Shown here piece by piece: positions 23,411-36,300 of a DNA stretch of 64,000 bases. Origin of the DNA: Amphiura filiformis (taxonomy: Eukaryota > Echinodermata > Ophiuroidea > Amphilepidida > Amphiuridae). A program made the translations under genes and the position numbers. The DNA is taken from assembly GCF_039555335.1 (NCBI RefSeq), contig NC_092640.1, positions 27,189,446-27,253,445 of the forward strand. Direction: 5' to 3'. The notes under the pieces are model-generated. The model was given only the letters and a program-made list of their open reading frames with translations. It made no database searches and was not told the DNA's origin. Positions within the stretch are counted from its first letter, which is position 1; every line of letters starts with the position of its first letter.

Positions 23411-23811
23411 ATTTTCGGCGTCTGTTGGCGTATCCTACAACTGGCGCATCGCCATCGTCATTGCTCCTACGACACATAGCAAGAACACGCTTGCCAGAAC
23501 TTCCAGCACAGCCACAAGCTAGCGATGACACTACGCGTCAGCATGACAAACACCAGAAAGAGCGCATGAAGCAGTACACTGACTCTAAGAGAGGGGCTAA
23601 ACCTATACTAATCAGTATCAGTGACATGGTCCTCCTGAGACGAGAAGGACATATTAGCAATGAAACCTCGCCTTATGATCCAGACCCGTATCAAGTCACT
23701 GAAATCAAAGGTAGCATGGTCACCGCTGAACGAAAGGACAAGAAAGTAAACCAGAAACGCAACTTTTTTGAGCTTCACACTCCATTTCGTTTTCCCGTGG
23801 CATCAATTTGA
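23411..23811 (+). mobile_element. Ty3/Gypsy integrase C-terminal fossil
   Basis: The final third of the 22645-23811 open frame matches the end of Ty3/Gypsy integrases: a PTTGASPSSLL block, a basic linker (KERMKQYTDSKRGAKP), and an SH3-like end with PYDPDPYQVTEIKGSM. Only the integrase tail remains; no LTR, RT or gag is adjacent. It is joined in one open frame to the virus-like sequence on its left. Fragmentary, old. Confidence 0.75.
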
Positions 23812-23829
23812 AATATCTCCAAAACCGCT

Positions 23830-24540
23830 TGGAGTTGAGCATTCATTTTTTTCCATGTGTTCATTATGCTCATAGAGCTATGCTAGAAATGATTTTCAGC
23901 AAAATTTGAGTGGATGACGTGACCGCTGACCAACCAACCCATTTTGTTGATGTGGTTGGAATGACATATATGTGAGTAGGCAAACCTAACTAATGTTTTT
24001 AAAGCAAAGTCATCGAGTCCCAAAGCCAATATCTCTCAGAAATGTTGTCCAAGAACATATTTTCAACATACCTGAAGTTGATGGTGGGGCAAAATGTCTG
24101 ACATTGGTTTTCAGGGGGTCAAAATGTACAAAAATGTACAATTGGAGTTTTGCATGGGTAATATCTCAGCTAAAAGTATTCTAATAGGCTCAATATGGAA
24201 TAGGAGTAATGTCCTACTAAAGGGCTCTGACTGGCAAAAAAATGGACAATAAAATTATTTTTACTTTTGGAGTTCTGACCCCCCGAAGTTGGTCCTGGAT
24301 GGACGAAGTTGCATTTTGAGGGCCCTATATCTTTTAAAGTAAGATTTGAATTCTACACAAAAAAGTACTCCAGGATACATACTTTTCAAAGTTGTTGGGG
24401 TTCCCTTTATACATTTATGGACCTCCAAACATCGTCTTTCGCGTTGCGACACATTTTTTACGCTGACCCCCCTAAATTTCAAATTGATGACACGGGAAAA
24501 CGAAATGGAGTCATTAGGGGAAATTAAAAAAAGGGGGAAT
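23830..24540. other. Intergenic, possible decayed repeat
   Basis: No gene recognised. Short A-rich and G-rich stretches (GGGGG at 24534) and several degenerate repeats of GACCCCCC type, but no defined element ends. Confidence 0.4.
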
Positions 24541-24547
24541 TAAAAAA

Positions 24548-27290
24548 AATTAAAGAAATTACGGGCCCTGGAAGAAACCTGCCTCCAGTCCAAAATCAAA
24601 ACCATAAAGGGGTAAATTATAAAAGAAAATATCCGAAATATGTCTCACCTTGTGAAACTAATTTAAACGAATCTTGATACAAAACAAAAACACTACTTTC
24701 TTCAACATGTCTAAGGAAAGTATACGTGTTTCACAAAATATACCACTTATATCTTCTGAATTAGAATAGTAGTATAGCTGTATATGGTCATTTTGAACAC
24801 TTTAGTTTGATTCTGTGAATTCAAACCGCACGAATATCCTCTCGGATCTCTCATGCAAGTGTGCATACATTAATATGCAACATAGAATCCGAACTTGGAT
24901 CCATGTCTCGGTTATCTAAATAAAGAAACCGAATACTACTCATATCTCTCGAAACTTAGTAGTATTACTTCAGACATACATATAAAATTGTCTTTATTAA
25001 AATAAACCATCCAAATATTTAAGGCTCTAAAGCCTATTCTGTTTCGAAATCCTTCAAAACTTTCAAATTCTTTCCAAATTTCCAAAATAATCTTCTACTC
25101 AACCAATTGAACACTTCACTGTCTTTTAGTAAAAATGTCTGCGTCAGCAGACTAAACATTGTACATTAACACTTAAAACAGCAAGGCCGCAGGGCCGGCA
25201 GGCCCGAGGCCGGTGACTCCCATACGACGACTAAACACTCCAAGTGAGTTTATTTTATATAGGCCCCGCAGGGCTAGAAAGATCGGTAAACCGCTAAAGC
25301 CCTAATGCAATCTCTCGCCTCTAGAGCTGTTACAAAGTTCCCTCTCATAACGGTAATCAACTTGATTTTATCCAATTTAGGACATTCTGAAAACCGTTGC
25401 TAGAAAGCATACAGCTAGCAAGACGTGTTTTGCCAGCTGTATGCAGGCTGTTAAGCAATGAACACGTTTCTGGAATCTTTTCCTTCGTCAGTTGCACTGT
25501 ATATGTAGGTCTAGATTTTTCTTGTGACCCATGTTTAGAATTCAACATAAATAAGTTCGACATGTCGAATCTATGTACCTTTTCTGTACATTAATAAAAG
25601 ACCAAGTATAACAGTACAAATATCCATCTCGGATCTCTCGTACGTGCGAAAGCGATTGTAAGCTCATAATATATATATACGACTATCATCTCTGGTCTTT
25701 CGTACCATATTAATAAAAAGCCTACATGCATAAAACTTGGCCTATAAACACTTTAGTTTGATTCCGAGAATTCAAACCGCACGAATATCCTCTCGGATCT
25801 CTCATGCAAGTGTGCATACATTAATATACAACATAGAATCCGAACTTGGATCCATGTCTCGGTTATCTAAATTAAGACAACCGGAGGGCTCTTATTGAGT
25901 ACAAAAAACATTTCTGGACCTTTGTACGATTTTGGTGGATAACAACATCCAATCTTGTTGAAATCATTTTAACTGAAGCTCGAATTAAAGCTTTCTTTAT
26001 ATTTCAAAAAATCACCTTCCAACTGAAACTAAAATCAAGCCCATGTTACTTCAATGAAGTCAGAATGTGATGTGCAACTCTCTCATGTGTAGTGCGACCA
26101 TGGCCTATGTGTAAACACTTCAGCCAATCCAAATATCGACCACACCATGCACGCCCAAGTCACGTGCAAAGCACAAATATCCATTACGGATCTCTCATGC
26201 TATTCAGACTATTGTATAGTTACTATAACAATAGTAGAGTAAATGGAAACAAACAACCGCCATCTTAATTAGGCACATTGTCTGGCGTTTTTTATGACTT
26301 GATAGAAAAACAGTCACCGCCTTAAATATCGTGGGAATGAAAAACTTTTTGAGAAAATTCAAAATTTGGCTTTCCATTTAACTTAATGGTGCCATTTAAA
26401 AATTTAAATTTCTTAGAATAGGCTCAAAATTCGTGCCTTTACCTCGGTCAGCTAACTTGCCTCCCGGTAATATAGTTATAAAGCCCAGGTGCACTAAAAA
26501 TGCTCACTGTGCCTCGACTATACCTTAAAATAGGCCAGTCGGGTTTAACATGCACTTCCAAGTTCCAAAAGGATGTGATGACTTCATGACTGTGAAGTTC
26601 ACAAAGTATATTTTTGTTCTACGAAACTATGTGTTTGGTTGGTAAAAGAACCGCATTGAATAGACGGCAGAAGATCTAAAGAAACTATCAATCATGTATT
26701 TCAATGCTAAATACCCACGCTATCGTGGTCGGCAGAAATAGTCAATCTCATATCGATTGAACTTTTCAATGGCGACTTAATATGCAAATTAGGTACGCCT
26801 TTTTACAGAGGATGGTTCATAAAAAGATACAAGGATTCGTTTTTAAGAAATATTTTTGCAAAATTAAATTAAAGATATTAAATTAAATAATAATTTAAAA
26901 ATTACAAATACAAATTTATACATGTCCAAAAAGACATATCAAGGTCTCATATGCACCTACAAATCACAAAATATCTAAAATATCTAAACAAAACCCTTTA
27001 TGGAAAATCATTCGAAACTTTCATAGAGGGATAGACTATCCACAGACCGTGTGCCTATACTAAACGTCCCTCCCGTAGTACCCTCAAGAATGGCTGCATA
27101 CCACAGAGAGGTACCGCTACAAACCGGGGTAAAAAACAAACAAAATTAAAGAAATTACGGGCCCTGGAAGAAACCTGCCTCCAGTCCAAAATCAAAACCA
27201 TAAAGGGGTAAATCATAAAAGAAAATATCCGAAATATGTCTCACCTTGTGAAACTAATTTAAACGAATCTTGATACAAAACAAAAACAAA
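24548..27290. mobile_element. Block bounded by 145-bp direct repeats
   Basis: A sequence of about 146 bp beginning ATTAAAGAAATTACGGGCCC is found at 24548-24694 and, nearly unchanged, at 27145-27290. Between them another 130-bp direct repeat occurs (24799-24930 and 25750-25880; AATCCGAACTTGGATCCATG). No coding frame. The ends are not TG..CA, so an ordinary LTR pair is not supported; a non-autonomous element or an unequal-crossover product are both open. Confidence 0.6.
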
Positions 27291-27388
27291 AAGGGGAATT
27301 GGCGGAGATGGTACACCGTAGTTTTGGCCTTGAGTCATTATCAACGACTCGTAACAAATGGGAGGTAACTGCTTTGTGTCTTACACAG

Positions 27389-27575
27389 CAGGGGCGTAGC
27401 GTAGCCAGCATTTTACTGTGGAGGGGCAAAGCTAAATATTCGTCCCCCTTTGTCAATTATACGTCCAGTTTTCAGCCATTTTAATGAAACTTTACTGTTT
27501 GTCGTCCCCATTTTATCCTTGGATTATTGGAGGGGTGGTGGCAACTTCCCTCTGGCTTACCCTGGCTACGTTACT
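27389..27575. mobile_element. hAT-like MITE copy 1
   Basis: Starts CAGGGGCGTAGC and ends GGCTACGTTACTG; the interior (AAATATTCGTCCC..TTTGTCA, then CCCATTTTATCC) matches the element at 55281-55474. I could not find a clean 8-bp target duplication here, so the ends are approximate. Confidence 0.55.
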
Positions 27576-27668
27576 GATTTCACTTTCAAGAAGTGGTGTG
27601 CGTTTTTGGAAGAAAAATTCAAATTATCTTTGTAATAAGGAGTTATGTGAGCAAAGGAATTCCTCGAT

Positions 27669-27856
27669 CTGAGAGTTGCTTTGAGAGCACTCAAATCGAT
27701 GAAATGTCCAGTTTGAGAGTCTCTCAAATCCAGGAAAACCCTCATTTGAGAGTACTCACAGATCGAAGAATTGTCCAATATGAGAGTCTCTCAAATCCAT
27801 AAAATAGCTCGTTTGAGAGTTACTCTCAAATCGAGGAATTCTGCCAAATGAGAGTG
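27669..27856. repeat. Palindromic 33-34-bp tandem array (cluster 1)
   Basis: Repeated TTTGAGAGTCTCTCAAATC-type palindromes; GAGAG cores at 27683, 27715, 27748, 27782, 27816 and 27850, so the period is 32-34 bp. Spacers contain GAAATGTCC or GAATTGTCC variants. The same motif forms a second cluster at 53218-53380. Confidence 0.8.
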
Positions 27857-28160
27857 ATAGCGCCCTCACCATATCTGGCGACAATTCATACGAGCTGCAT
27901 GAAAGAAAACAACGAGACGATTTCCGTATTTTTAAAGTTCAAATTTAAAAAATATCATATCAATTTATAATTACTCCTCAAGCCGAAGTTACCAGGTAAA
28001 ATTAAACTGTATCATGATCACGGACGGTGTAGTACTATTGTCAAAAGGGAAGAAAAAGAATGCGGTTTCTTTATCGCAAGTTCCGTGTTTCAACAACCAA
28101 AGGCGTTAGCATGTAACTTGTACATGTTGTAAGCTTACTGAATGACTGACTCACTCTGCA

Positions 28161-28197
28161 ATGGCCAATGCTCTGCCGATGAGAACCCAACGACGAC
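28161..28197 (+). CDS. Possible first coding exon of an unknown gene
   Basis: ATGGCCAATGCTCTGCCGAT begins a 12-codon frame (MANALPMRTQRR) ending at the consensus donor CGAC|GTAAGT (GT at 28198), phase 1. The upstream 150 bases are moderately CpG-rich and could be 5' UTR or promoter. I could not connect it to any later exon with confidence; the exons at 42736 and 43676 are on the same strand but the phases do not join directly. Could be chance. Confidence 0.25.
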
Positions 28198-28740
28198 GTA
28201 AGTTCCAATATTTTTATGATCTAATTGAGTACTAATTCATAAATAATTATGCAAAGTGAACCCAAACAGTAAAAATGTTATCCCATATCGAACAATTAAA
28301 ATTTAAATATCAACTTTTAATATCTTTAATTTTTACAATAACACAACACTCTCAACCAGTGTCCGAAATAAGGAAAATATGGAGGTTGTCCCAAGGACAA
28401 CTAAAGCATGAATTCTGCTTGTCCTCAAAATATTTTGGTTGTCCCCAAAATATAAATGTCATGTTTTTAGTACAAAGAATCCAAATAGTGCTTGTCCAGG
28501 GGATAAGTACATAGCTCAATATGGTTGTCCCCAGTGATTTTTGGACAAGAGGACAAGAGGATAAGCACTTATTTCGAACACTGCTCTCAACAGTACTTCA
28601 TTTCGTGATCCTGAGACTGAGTGCTAGCCTAGCATCTTCTAAGTTATGATATTTTTCAGTAGATATCCACGAAAAAAGCTTATTCCCAAAAGTTTTGTTG
28701 ATTCCGATTTTGCGTTTGCGAGTTAAACATGATTATTAGG

Positions 28741-29120
28741 CCAAGTAAAATAAAAAACATGTTTCACGTCCGGATTTTTGAAAAAAAAAGGAGGAAGAGG
28801 GGCTTTTATTTTTTATTTTTATCGCAAAATCGGTGTAAATACCCATAATTAGAGCTGTTTTAGCGTATACAATAATGCCTGGAAAAAGGAGGAGGCCTCT
28901 TTTTATTTCTTGTTCTGAGAGATAGACCCCCTCTAACTATCACAAAACCTTATAAAAGTGTTTCTTGTATATTAGCAAAGCTATAGAAAGCATCTACTTC
29001 CTAAACATATTTTTTGAAAAGTTATAACTGAATTTCAAAAAATAATAATAAAATTGAAGAAACCTCAAAAAAGGAAGCGGGAGGGGACGTGAAACATGTT
29101 TATTTTTTTATTTTGCCTTA
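28741..29120. mobile_element. Nested 380-bp element with inverted ends
   Basis: AAAAACATGTTTCACGTCC at the left (28752-28771) is inverted at the right (GGACGTGAAACATGTTTATT, about 29084). The interior is A/G-rich. It interrupts the outer foldback arm, so it is younger than that element. Confidence 0.65.
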
Positions 29121-29439
29121 TGTGTATTACACTGTTCATGGGCCGTGGTGGCATAGGCCACTGTTGTAATTTCAAATTTGGTGATATTTTTGCTATAGCC
29201 AAAATAACAATTTCTCGATCATGAGAGGATGTACCTTCTGTGTCAGCGTACTTTTCATAGAATAACACGATCGCGCGACCTGCATGACCGAATCTTGACC
29301 TTGCCTAGCAACGATCGTGTGATTGGTCAATTCTCAAAAGCTGTGTTTGCGCTGTAAGCGCCGGTATTTGCGTAGTACGCTCGGCGCAATTAACTGTGCG
29401 TACCCAAGTTGGCTCTCATGATCGACAATTTAATATTTT

Positions 29440-29705
29440 GGCTATAAAGCGAATTAATCTGCAAGAATATTGGTACATAAACATTATGTAGTTAGAGGTA
29501 TCCAGTGGTATAAAAATCTCAACTTTTTTTGAGAAAAGTGGGGGATGAGGCTGTACGTGGATCACAAAATGAGGCTGTGATCCCCCAGCACAGCATCATC
29601 CCCAACTTTTCTCACAAAAAGTTGAGATTTATATATCACTGGAAACCTCTGGTTACATAATGTTTATGTACAAAATATTTCTTGCGGATTAATTCGTTTA
29701 GCAAA
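29440..29705. repeat. Strong hairpin, arms about 125 bp
   Basis: Left arm GCGAATTAATCTGCAAGAAT ... TACATAAACATTATGTA ... CAACTTTTTTTGAGAAAAGT is mirrored on the right, with a short loop near 29570. High identity between the arms indicates a fairly recent origin or gene conversion. Confidence 0.75.
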
Positions 29706-32700
29706 GATATCTTGAAATTTGAATTTCGTTCTGGTATTCCAGAACAAAATTACAACACTTTGTCTATGGAGCAGTATAATTATACACATAATCATGCATA
29801 ATCGGAATCAACTGAAATTTTGGGAATAAGCTTTTTTCATGGATATCTACTGGAAAATGTCGTAAAAAGAGGATGCTAGGATCACAAAATCGGAAATACT
29901 CCTTTAATGCTTAGGCCCTTACTGTTCATGATTTTAAAAATAGGACAAGGTGACTTTTAATTATTAATTATCTATTATTTTCTTTATTTAGTAGGCCTAT
30001 CACAACTAATTATCTTGCCCGTTTTGACGGGAATCGGCATTTAATTATAATAATATGCTTACTTTTACACATAGTATATTAAGTGCAGTTATGCTGTTTG
30101 TTTATTCATCATTATTGTTGATATATGATTCATGTTAGAAAGTCAAGTAAAAGTCATTAAAAGTTATTTTTAAAGGAGAAAATCCAAAATTAAAATAATA
30201 TAATTAAATATAAATTTAGCAATTTTGTTGTGTCCGAGGGTGCAAGATGGAACAGCTAAACCCTGGCAAAAACAACAAACGAGATGAAGCGATCTATGAT
30301 CGTGAGTGACGTCATGCCGACCAAGAAATTAAATAATTATTGTATTAAATTTGTAAAACTCGCCCCAAAGCTTGTTACTTTTGCAGACAGCTTAAAACAA
30401 GAAAAGTGTGTCGTGCCTGTAATAATTTGTCATTTACATTGAAGTACGGTATGGCTCTGGTTTTTTTAACATGTATCAAAAGGCTAAATGACACTTTGGG
30501 AGACCCCAGCAGAAATACATGACCTATTTCCGGATAACTTTTTATATTTTTATGTAGTGTAGACCTAGGCCAATCTCCTATAGCTTAACAAAATTTGTCC
30601 CAGTTTTCTTTCTTTACTTGTGACCAGACCAAATGTCCAATTGTTAACGGAAATTTGTCAACCTAACAAAAGTGACTAATTTGTTTTGTTTACAAAATAA
30701 AACCAGATCAGCTCTGAGTATTCTGTTCAATATTTAATGAACACATGTTAATACAAGATCCAAAAAATCCAAGATTTACCTAAATAATTTCTAACATGAA
30801 AAAATGTTGAGCACTTGAAAATTATGTTTCGGACGTTACATTTTCCGTTAACAATCTTGCTCTATTTTTAAGATGGTCTAAGTGATTGTTTTATCATGTA
30901 AAACATACACAAATACTTTAAATGTTTGCCTCAGGGCAATATAAATCATTTTAAGTGCAAATTTTGTATCGGTTGAATGTTTTCAAATTATGGTGAAGCA
31001 TTACTTAAATGGGTCTCATTTTCCGTTAACAGTTTTGTAACATCCGAAAGAATACATATTGTCTTATAATTATGTGAAGAACAATACTAGCTTTGAATTT
31101 CCATTATTAAGTTGAAGTAGACATGTCAACAAGTATCTAAATGAAAAATGATTTCACTTCCTCTTGACTTTATGTAAAATTTTGGCCACACAACATTTCC
31201 GTTAACAATGGTAACATCTGAATCAAATGTAACATCCGAGACAGAAAGAGTGACATTTTGTTGAAGAAATTTAATTAGAGGGGAAATAAAAAGGTCAAAT
31301 GGATTGGAAATCATGGGAAGGCCATAGTAGAAATATTTTTTACCAAACCCAGGTTTGTTCTTTGAGTGTGCAAACCGTTAACATGTCAAGTTTGTTTCGG
31401 ATGTTACAAGGCAAAATGTTAATGGAAAGTGAGGCCAATAACAGGGCATTGTAAGAAGATTTTAGAATATACACTTAAATGAATGTGAATTTCTAGTAAA
31501 TATGGTGTACATCCTCATTTTCCTAATATTGCTGACTCCATTTCACCTTTGTAAACCTTGCTAGTGGAAAAAATTACAAGTTGTTAGCTCTACAATATCT
31601 ATTGTCTCTATGTATAACACATAAGATAAAAAGCAACATAATTAATTTGGTTCACTCCTTTCAAATTAATTTCATTACTGACATATACACATGTCCTAAG
31701 AAATTTATTTTAAATTTGAAAAGCAACTTACACTGAATATTTCTCCATTACACTAGCAAAATACTTTGATTTAAAATGTGTTTGGATGTTACCCATTTTT
31801 GTTAACAAGTCCAAAATGAAGTTGTAATTTCAATAACCTTTATAATATTTTAGCATTAGATAATATCTAAAACTTATTGAAAATAATCAAGTAGCAATTT
31901 GTCATAATCATTTATTTCAAAATTGAAAAAAGCTGCATTTTCATAAAAAAGTGATCAGACTCAGTACACCGGTCGATCTTACCGTTTCCGATGTTGATTA
32001 AGATACTTCTTGCATCGATCCCGAGATGCGGAAAAACCAATAGTCATTTTGTCCCACATAAATGAATAAATAACAAAAACCCCCGATCCCCGGTGGACTC
32101 ACCCAAAAGGTGACGTCACACCATATGATCGTCCTTATCCTCCTTGGTCTCCGACTGACACAGACGTGCCTATCGATTGTTCATAGCACTGTGTATCAAT
32201 TTCTCGACCAAAGGCGAGATATCTGGTTGTAGTTTCACACCTTAGGTAAAACCCAACCGGTATTGGTCTGCTGAGTATAGTTTTGACGACATTTTCTGGC
32301 TTAAAAAATGACAAAAACGATCCAAAACTTAGCTACATATCGTGCCTCCGTTTGTATCACGGGACACACGAGCAATTCAAAATGGCCGCTCGTTGGCGCC
32401 ATTCATTTTGTTTCCACGTAAAACAACCATTGCAGCCTGTAAGTTACAATAGATGTTTGTACATACACATTGTATTTCATGTACGGTAGGTTATTGTTGC
32501 TATGTTAGGGTGATTACTCTATCGTTATGTCTTCATTACCGTCCAATAAAGACGAGTTAATCAGATATTCATACGGTGGGGATTGGTAGGGACCCGTCTG
32601 ACATTTTAGTAATAAAGTTAGCCAGTCCTTACTTTACCACTAACGTTAGCGACCAGCCTCCGTGCTCAGGTTTGCTTACTGGGCTTGAGTCGCGTGTTGG

Positions 32701-32933
32701 GGGGGGGGGTAGTGCCCCCCTCCCTTTCTCCTCGCCGCCTCGGCCCTGTCGGGCTTGCCCTTCCCTGGTGACGGAGCGGGACCCACACCGCTCTGTTTCA
32801 CCCACAGGGAGTGCTCACGATCTTCTAGATGTCTTTCTTTTGCTTAGGACTCTCCGAGTTCCAGCTTGACGATTTGGATAGGCTCCGTCATCGCCATAAG
32901 ACGAAGAAGAAATCTACCAAGGGCACTGGTAAG

Positions 32934-33380
32934 GTCGTCACGGTGGATTCTGCTGTGACAGCCCCTATGGGTCATGGCAGGTCTGCTTAAGGGGCTCGGT
33001 CCCCGGACAAGCAGGCGGTTCTTCGGGACGCTAAGCGTCAAAGGCTCAGCAGCCAGCGAAAGCACTGACTATACGTCGGAGCAAAGTAGCAGGCAGCAGA
33101 GCGGTAACCACCAGCGAAAACCCTAGCGGGTTTTGCAGCAGGAGGATACCAGTCGATCACGGTAGATTCTGCTGTGACAGCCCCTATGGGTCATGGCAGG
33201 TCTGCTTAAGGGGCTCCGGTCCCCGGACAAGCAAGCGGTTCCTTCGGGACTGCTAAGCGCGTCCAAAGGCTCAGCAGCCAGCGAAAGCACTGACTATACG
33301 TCGGAGCAAAGTAGCAGGCAGCAGAGCGGTAACCACCAGCGAAAACCCTAGCGGGTTTGTAGCAGGAGGATACCAGTCCT
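32934..33380 (+). repeat. 220-bp tandem duplication inside the DIRS element
   Basis: The unit with GATTCTGCTGTGACAGCCCC occurs at about 32943 and again at 33165, both followed by GGTCCCCGGACAAGCA and by AAAACCCTAGCGGGTTT. It lies between the left terminus and the gag-like region. Copies differ at a handful of positions. Confidence 0.8.
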
Positions 33381-36300
33381 CTAGCGAAAATCCTCACGGG
33401 TTTTTAGCAGGAGGACACCCGTCTGTTGCAGGCATATCTACAGGCTCAAACAGCCACAGTAGTAGCCAGCGACGGGCAGCATGCAAAGGTACCCGGGCTT
33501 GCCTGGGTTGAACCCTAGCATGCATGGGTTCAGCAGAGGCGATACCGCTGCTAACGCTGTGGGTGTAGTCTTAGCAGAACCAACTGGGGTTGTCTGCGGC
33601 AGCGTTCCATGGCGGGACCGCCGAGTGATACCCTGGGCCCTAGAATAGCTGCTGGCTGTCCACAGGGACTGGCTGGCGATTATTCAGGGGTTGGGCCCGC
33701 AGTCTCTCACGGGACAGCGACCCAGGTGCATTCGGTGGCAGCTACAAAGACGAGCTCCGGCTTGACTTCAGTGGTAGCCGCTATGCACCCGCCCATAGCT
33801 GCCGTGAGTGGTCCGCCACACACAGCGACCTTGGGCGAAGCTCTAGAGGGTACAGTAAGTAGCTTGAACAGCCTAGCTGATCAACAACCCACTTATGTCC
33901 TCGAGAGCCAGCGGCGCGTGGGTGATCCATTACCGTCAATGGGTCAATTACCCTCTCTTGATCGATCACTGTTAAATCAACAGGGCATAGCTCCATTGAT
34001 TGACGCTGCCTATTCAGGTGGCGAGGTGATTGATCGGGGGTATGCACGCTCAGCTACCCGTGGTACTAGGCAAGCTCCCTCTAGCCAAGGGACAGCCGGT
34101 ATAGCGGGGGGGTGGGGGAACGCAGTGAGGCATGGGTACAGTGGTACACAGCCGGGAGCCCTCACGGGCACCTACGCTAGTACCGCGCCGGTACCACGCC
34201 AGCACACAGCTTGATCCCCCAAACAGGGAACGCAGTGTGGCGAGGGTACAGCGGTCCACAGTTGGGAACCCTCACGGTACCCACGCTGATACCGCACCGG
34301 TACCGCAGCACCCGCCTTAGTCGCCACAGTCTCTGTGGCAACAAGGGGGGGAGGCGGTGCTGGTACTGCAGTACCATGGGGTTACCCTGGTGGCGGATCC
34401 TTTCAGGGTCAGCTGCCGGCTGGGTATGCCCCGTGGTACCCGCCGCAGGGTGTTTCTTCCACGGCCTAGCACCGTGGCAAGTGTCGCCTAGCGATGGCCA
34501 CGCAGTACCAACATCAGCTGTTGACCAGGCCAGCCGGCATGGGGCTAACCCAGATCTTGATCAGGGGAGGCCCTGTGCTGCTAGCGCTAGGACGACGGCT
34601 GCGAGAGCATGCGGACCCAGTGGTGCCATGGCGGATACCTCAGGGTCTTGCGGAGTACTCCCTCTTCTGCTGGCAGGTAGTCGGCGAGCCACACAGTGGT
34701 TATGCCTTCTTACCCGCTTTCAGATGCCGTCCTCAGTTACCGTCATCATCGGAGCATGATACGGATACTGTGGGCGAGGGAAAGGAGTCGGAAGCTGAGT
34801 CCGGTAGTGACATCACTACAGCTCCTGCCCCCGCTGCCCCGCGAGGGGAGCAACAGCACTGATCTTCCTCCGGACACCCCCTTAGGGGAGTCCATGGAGG
34901 AGGACCAGGGGATCCTTTCAGTAGGATGCTCAGCTGCTGCTTCCCCACAGGGGACGCCTGCACTCTCATTCCCGCAAACCTCACGGGTAGATATCGTGGG
35001 GCTGTCGAGCTCAGTAGAGCTATGGCCGCTGCTTGCACGCTTCCTCTGCGTGTAACGCGGGAGGACCCCGGGGCCTCCCTGAGGCGATCCGAGAGGGACC
35101 CAGATGTCGTCAAGCGTATCACGCTCAGACAACATCTGAGCTCTTCAGCGAGGTGAGCCTATTAGCGGTGCTAACAGCTAGCCTCAACGAGAGCTCCATG
35201 GGCCTAGCCCATAGGGTGTCCACTCAGCGCCGGGGGGAGGGGCCTGCCACTCCAATCGCTCAACGCGATGGAAAGGCAGGGTCCTTCTTCTCTTTGGATG
35301 CTTCTGCGCTACGGTGGAGGACCGTGCAAAGAAGCTACCAACGGGAGCACTCTGAAGAGGTCGGAAACTGCCCTTACCATGGGTAGGAGCTCCGACTTCA
35401 GCAGGCCGTGCACCACCAACAGTACCCGAGCCCACTACCTCTGCAGCACCCATTTCTGGGAGGCGCAAGGGTAGCACAGGAACAGCTGGCAAGCCCCGAC
35501 GAAGAGCAAGCGCTCTTCCAAGGGAAGCTAGGCAGAGCATTCCTGGTGGGCTCAGCGGTTTTTCCACAGGGGGATCTCCCAGTGGACGGCCGCTTATGGC
35601 TTTCACCCAGAGGTGGGAAACCATCTCTCTGAGCGCCTGGGTATGGTCAGTGGTGAGTGGGGGTTACAGACTGGCAACCAGTCTCCCCACATTCGTCTGC
35701 ACATTTCAGAGGTCCACAGTAGTGCCGTCAGACGGCCCCCAGCGTCGGGCACTACTGACAGGGATCACACAGCTTCTCACGAAGCGGGCGATTGTCCCGG
35801 TCTACCCCCGTTCTACGGGTGATCTTGGAGCCATTGGCTCCAAGGAAGACGGCGACGGGAGCCCCATCGGAACCGCAGGCTGTTGAACACGTTCTTCAGG
35901 CCCAAGAGGTTCAGAATGGGGACTCTCGCCTCGGTGCTAACCTGCCCCATCAGGGGTATGGGAACAGCATCGCTAGATCTCTCGGACGCCTATCTGCATA
36001 TGCCAATCGCCTCTCAAGATCGGAGGCATCTGCGCTTCTAGGTACAGGATCATAATTATTAGTTTTGATTCCTGGGATCCGTCCTGTCCATCTCTCCCAG
36101 GGTGTTTAACTCTCTTGGTCAGAGCGGTGGCAGCGTACCTGAAGCACAGGGGTGTCAACATCAGTTGCTACCTGGACGTTTGGCTCATATACTGGACGCA
36201 CTCCACTGAAGACTACGGGTCTCATGGGGTTGATAGTCCGTAGGGTGCGGGACCCTGGATTTTTGATCAGCTCAAAAAGTCCAGCGTGGTCCCGACGCAT

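Larger units (their letters stand above)
28602..29890. mobile_element. Foldback element, about 1.3 kb, with nested insertion
   Basis: Outer arms 28602-28712 and 29799-29890 are inverted copies (GTGATCCTGAG..GCTAGC.., TTTTTCAGTAGATATCCA, GAATAAGC/GCTTATTC). Inside lie an inserted hairpin element (28741-29120), an inverted pair GCCAAAATA..CGATCATGAGA (29195-29232 and 29416-29450) and a compact hairpin (29440-29705). No coding frame. Confidence 0.65.

Noticed and set aside
22940-23531. Minus-strand frames of 89-156 codons
   Set aside because: Opposite-strand shadows of the long plus frame, open because of high GC.
24548-27290. LTR retrotransposon from paired direct repeats
   Set aside because: The direct repeats do not start TG or end CA, no primer-binding site or polypurine tract is seen, and no gag/pol remains.
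27669-27856. CRISPR-like array (regular 33-bp repeats)
   Set aside because: Spacers are not unique, the repeats are palindromes with short conserved gaps, there are no cas genes and the sequence is eukaryotic.
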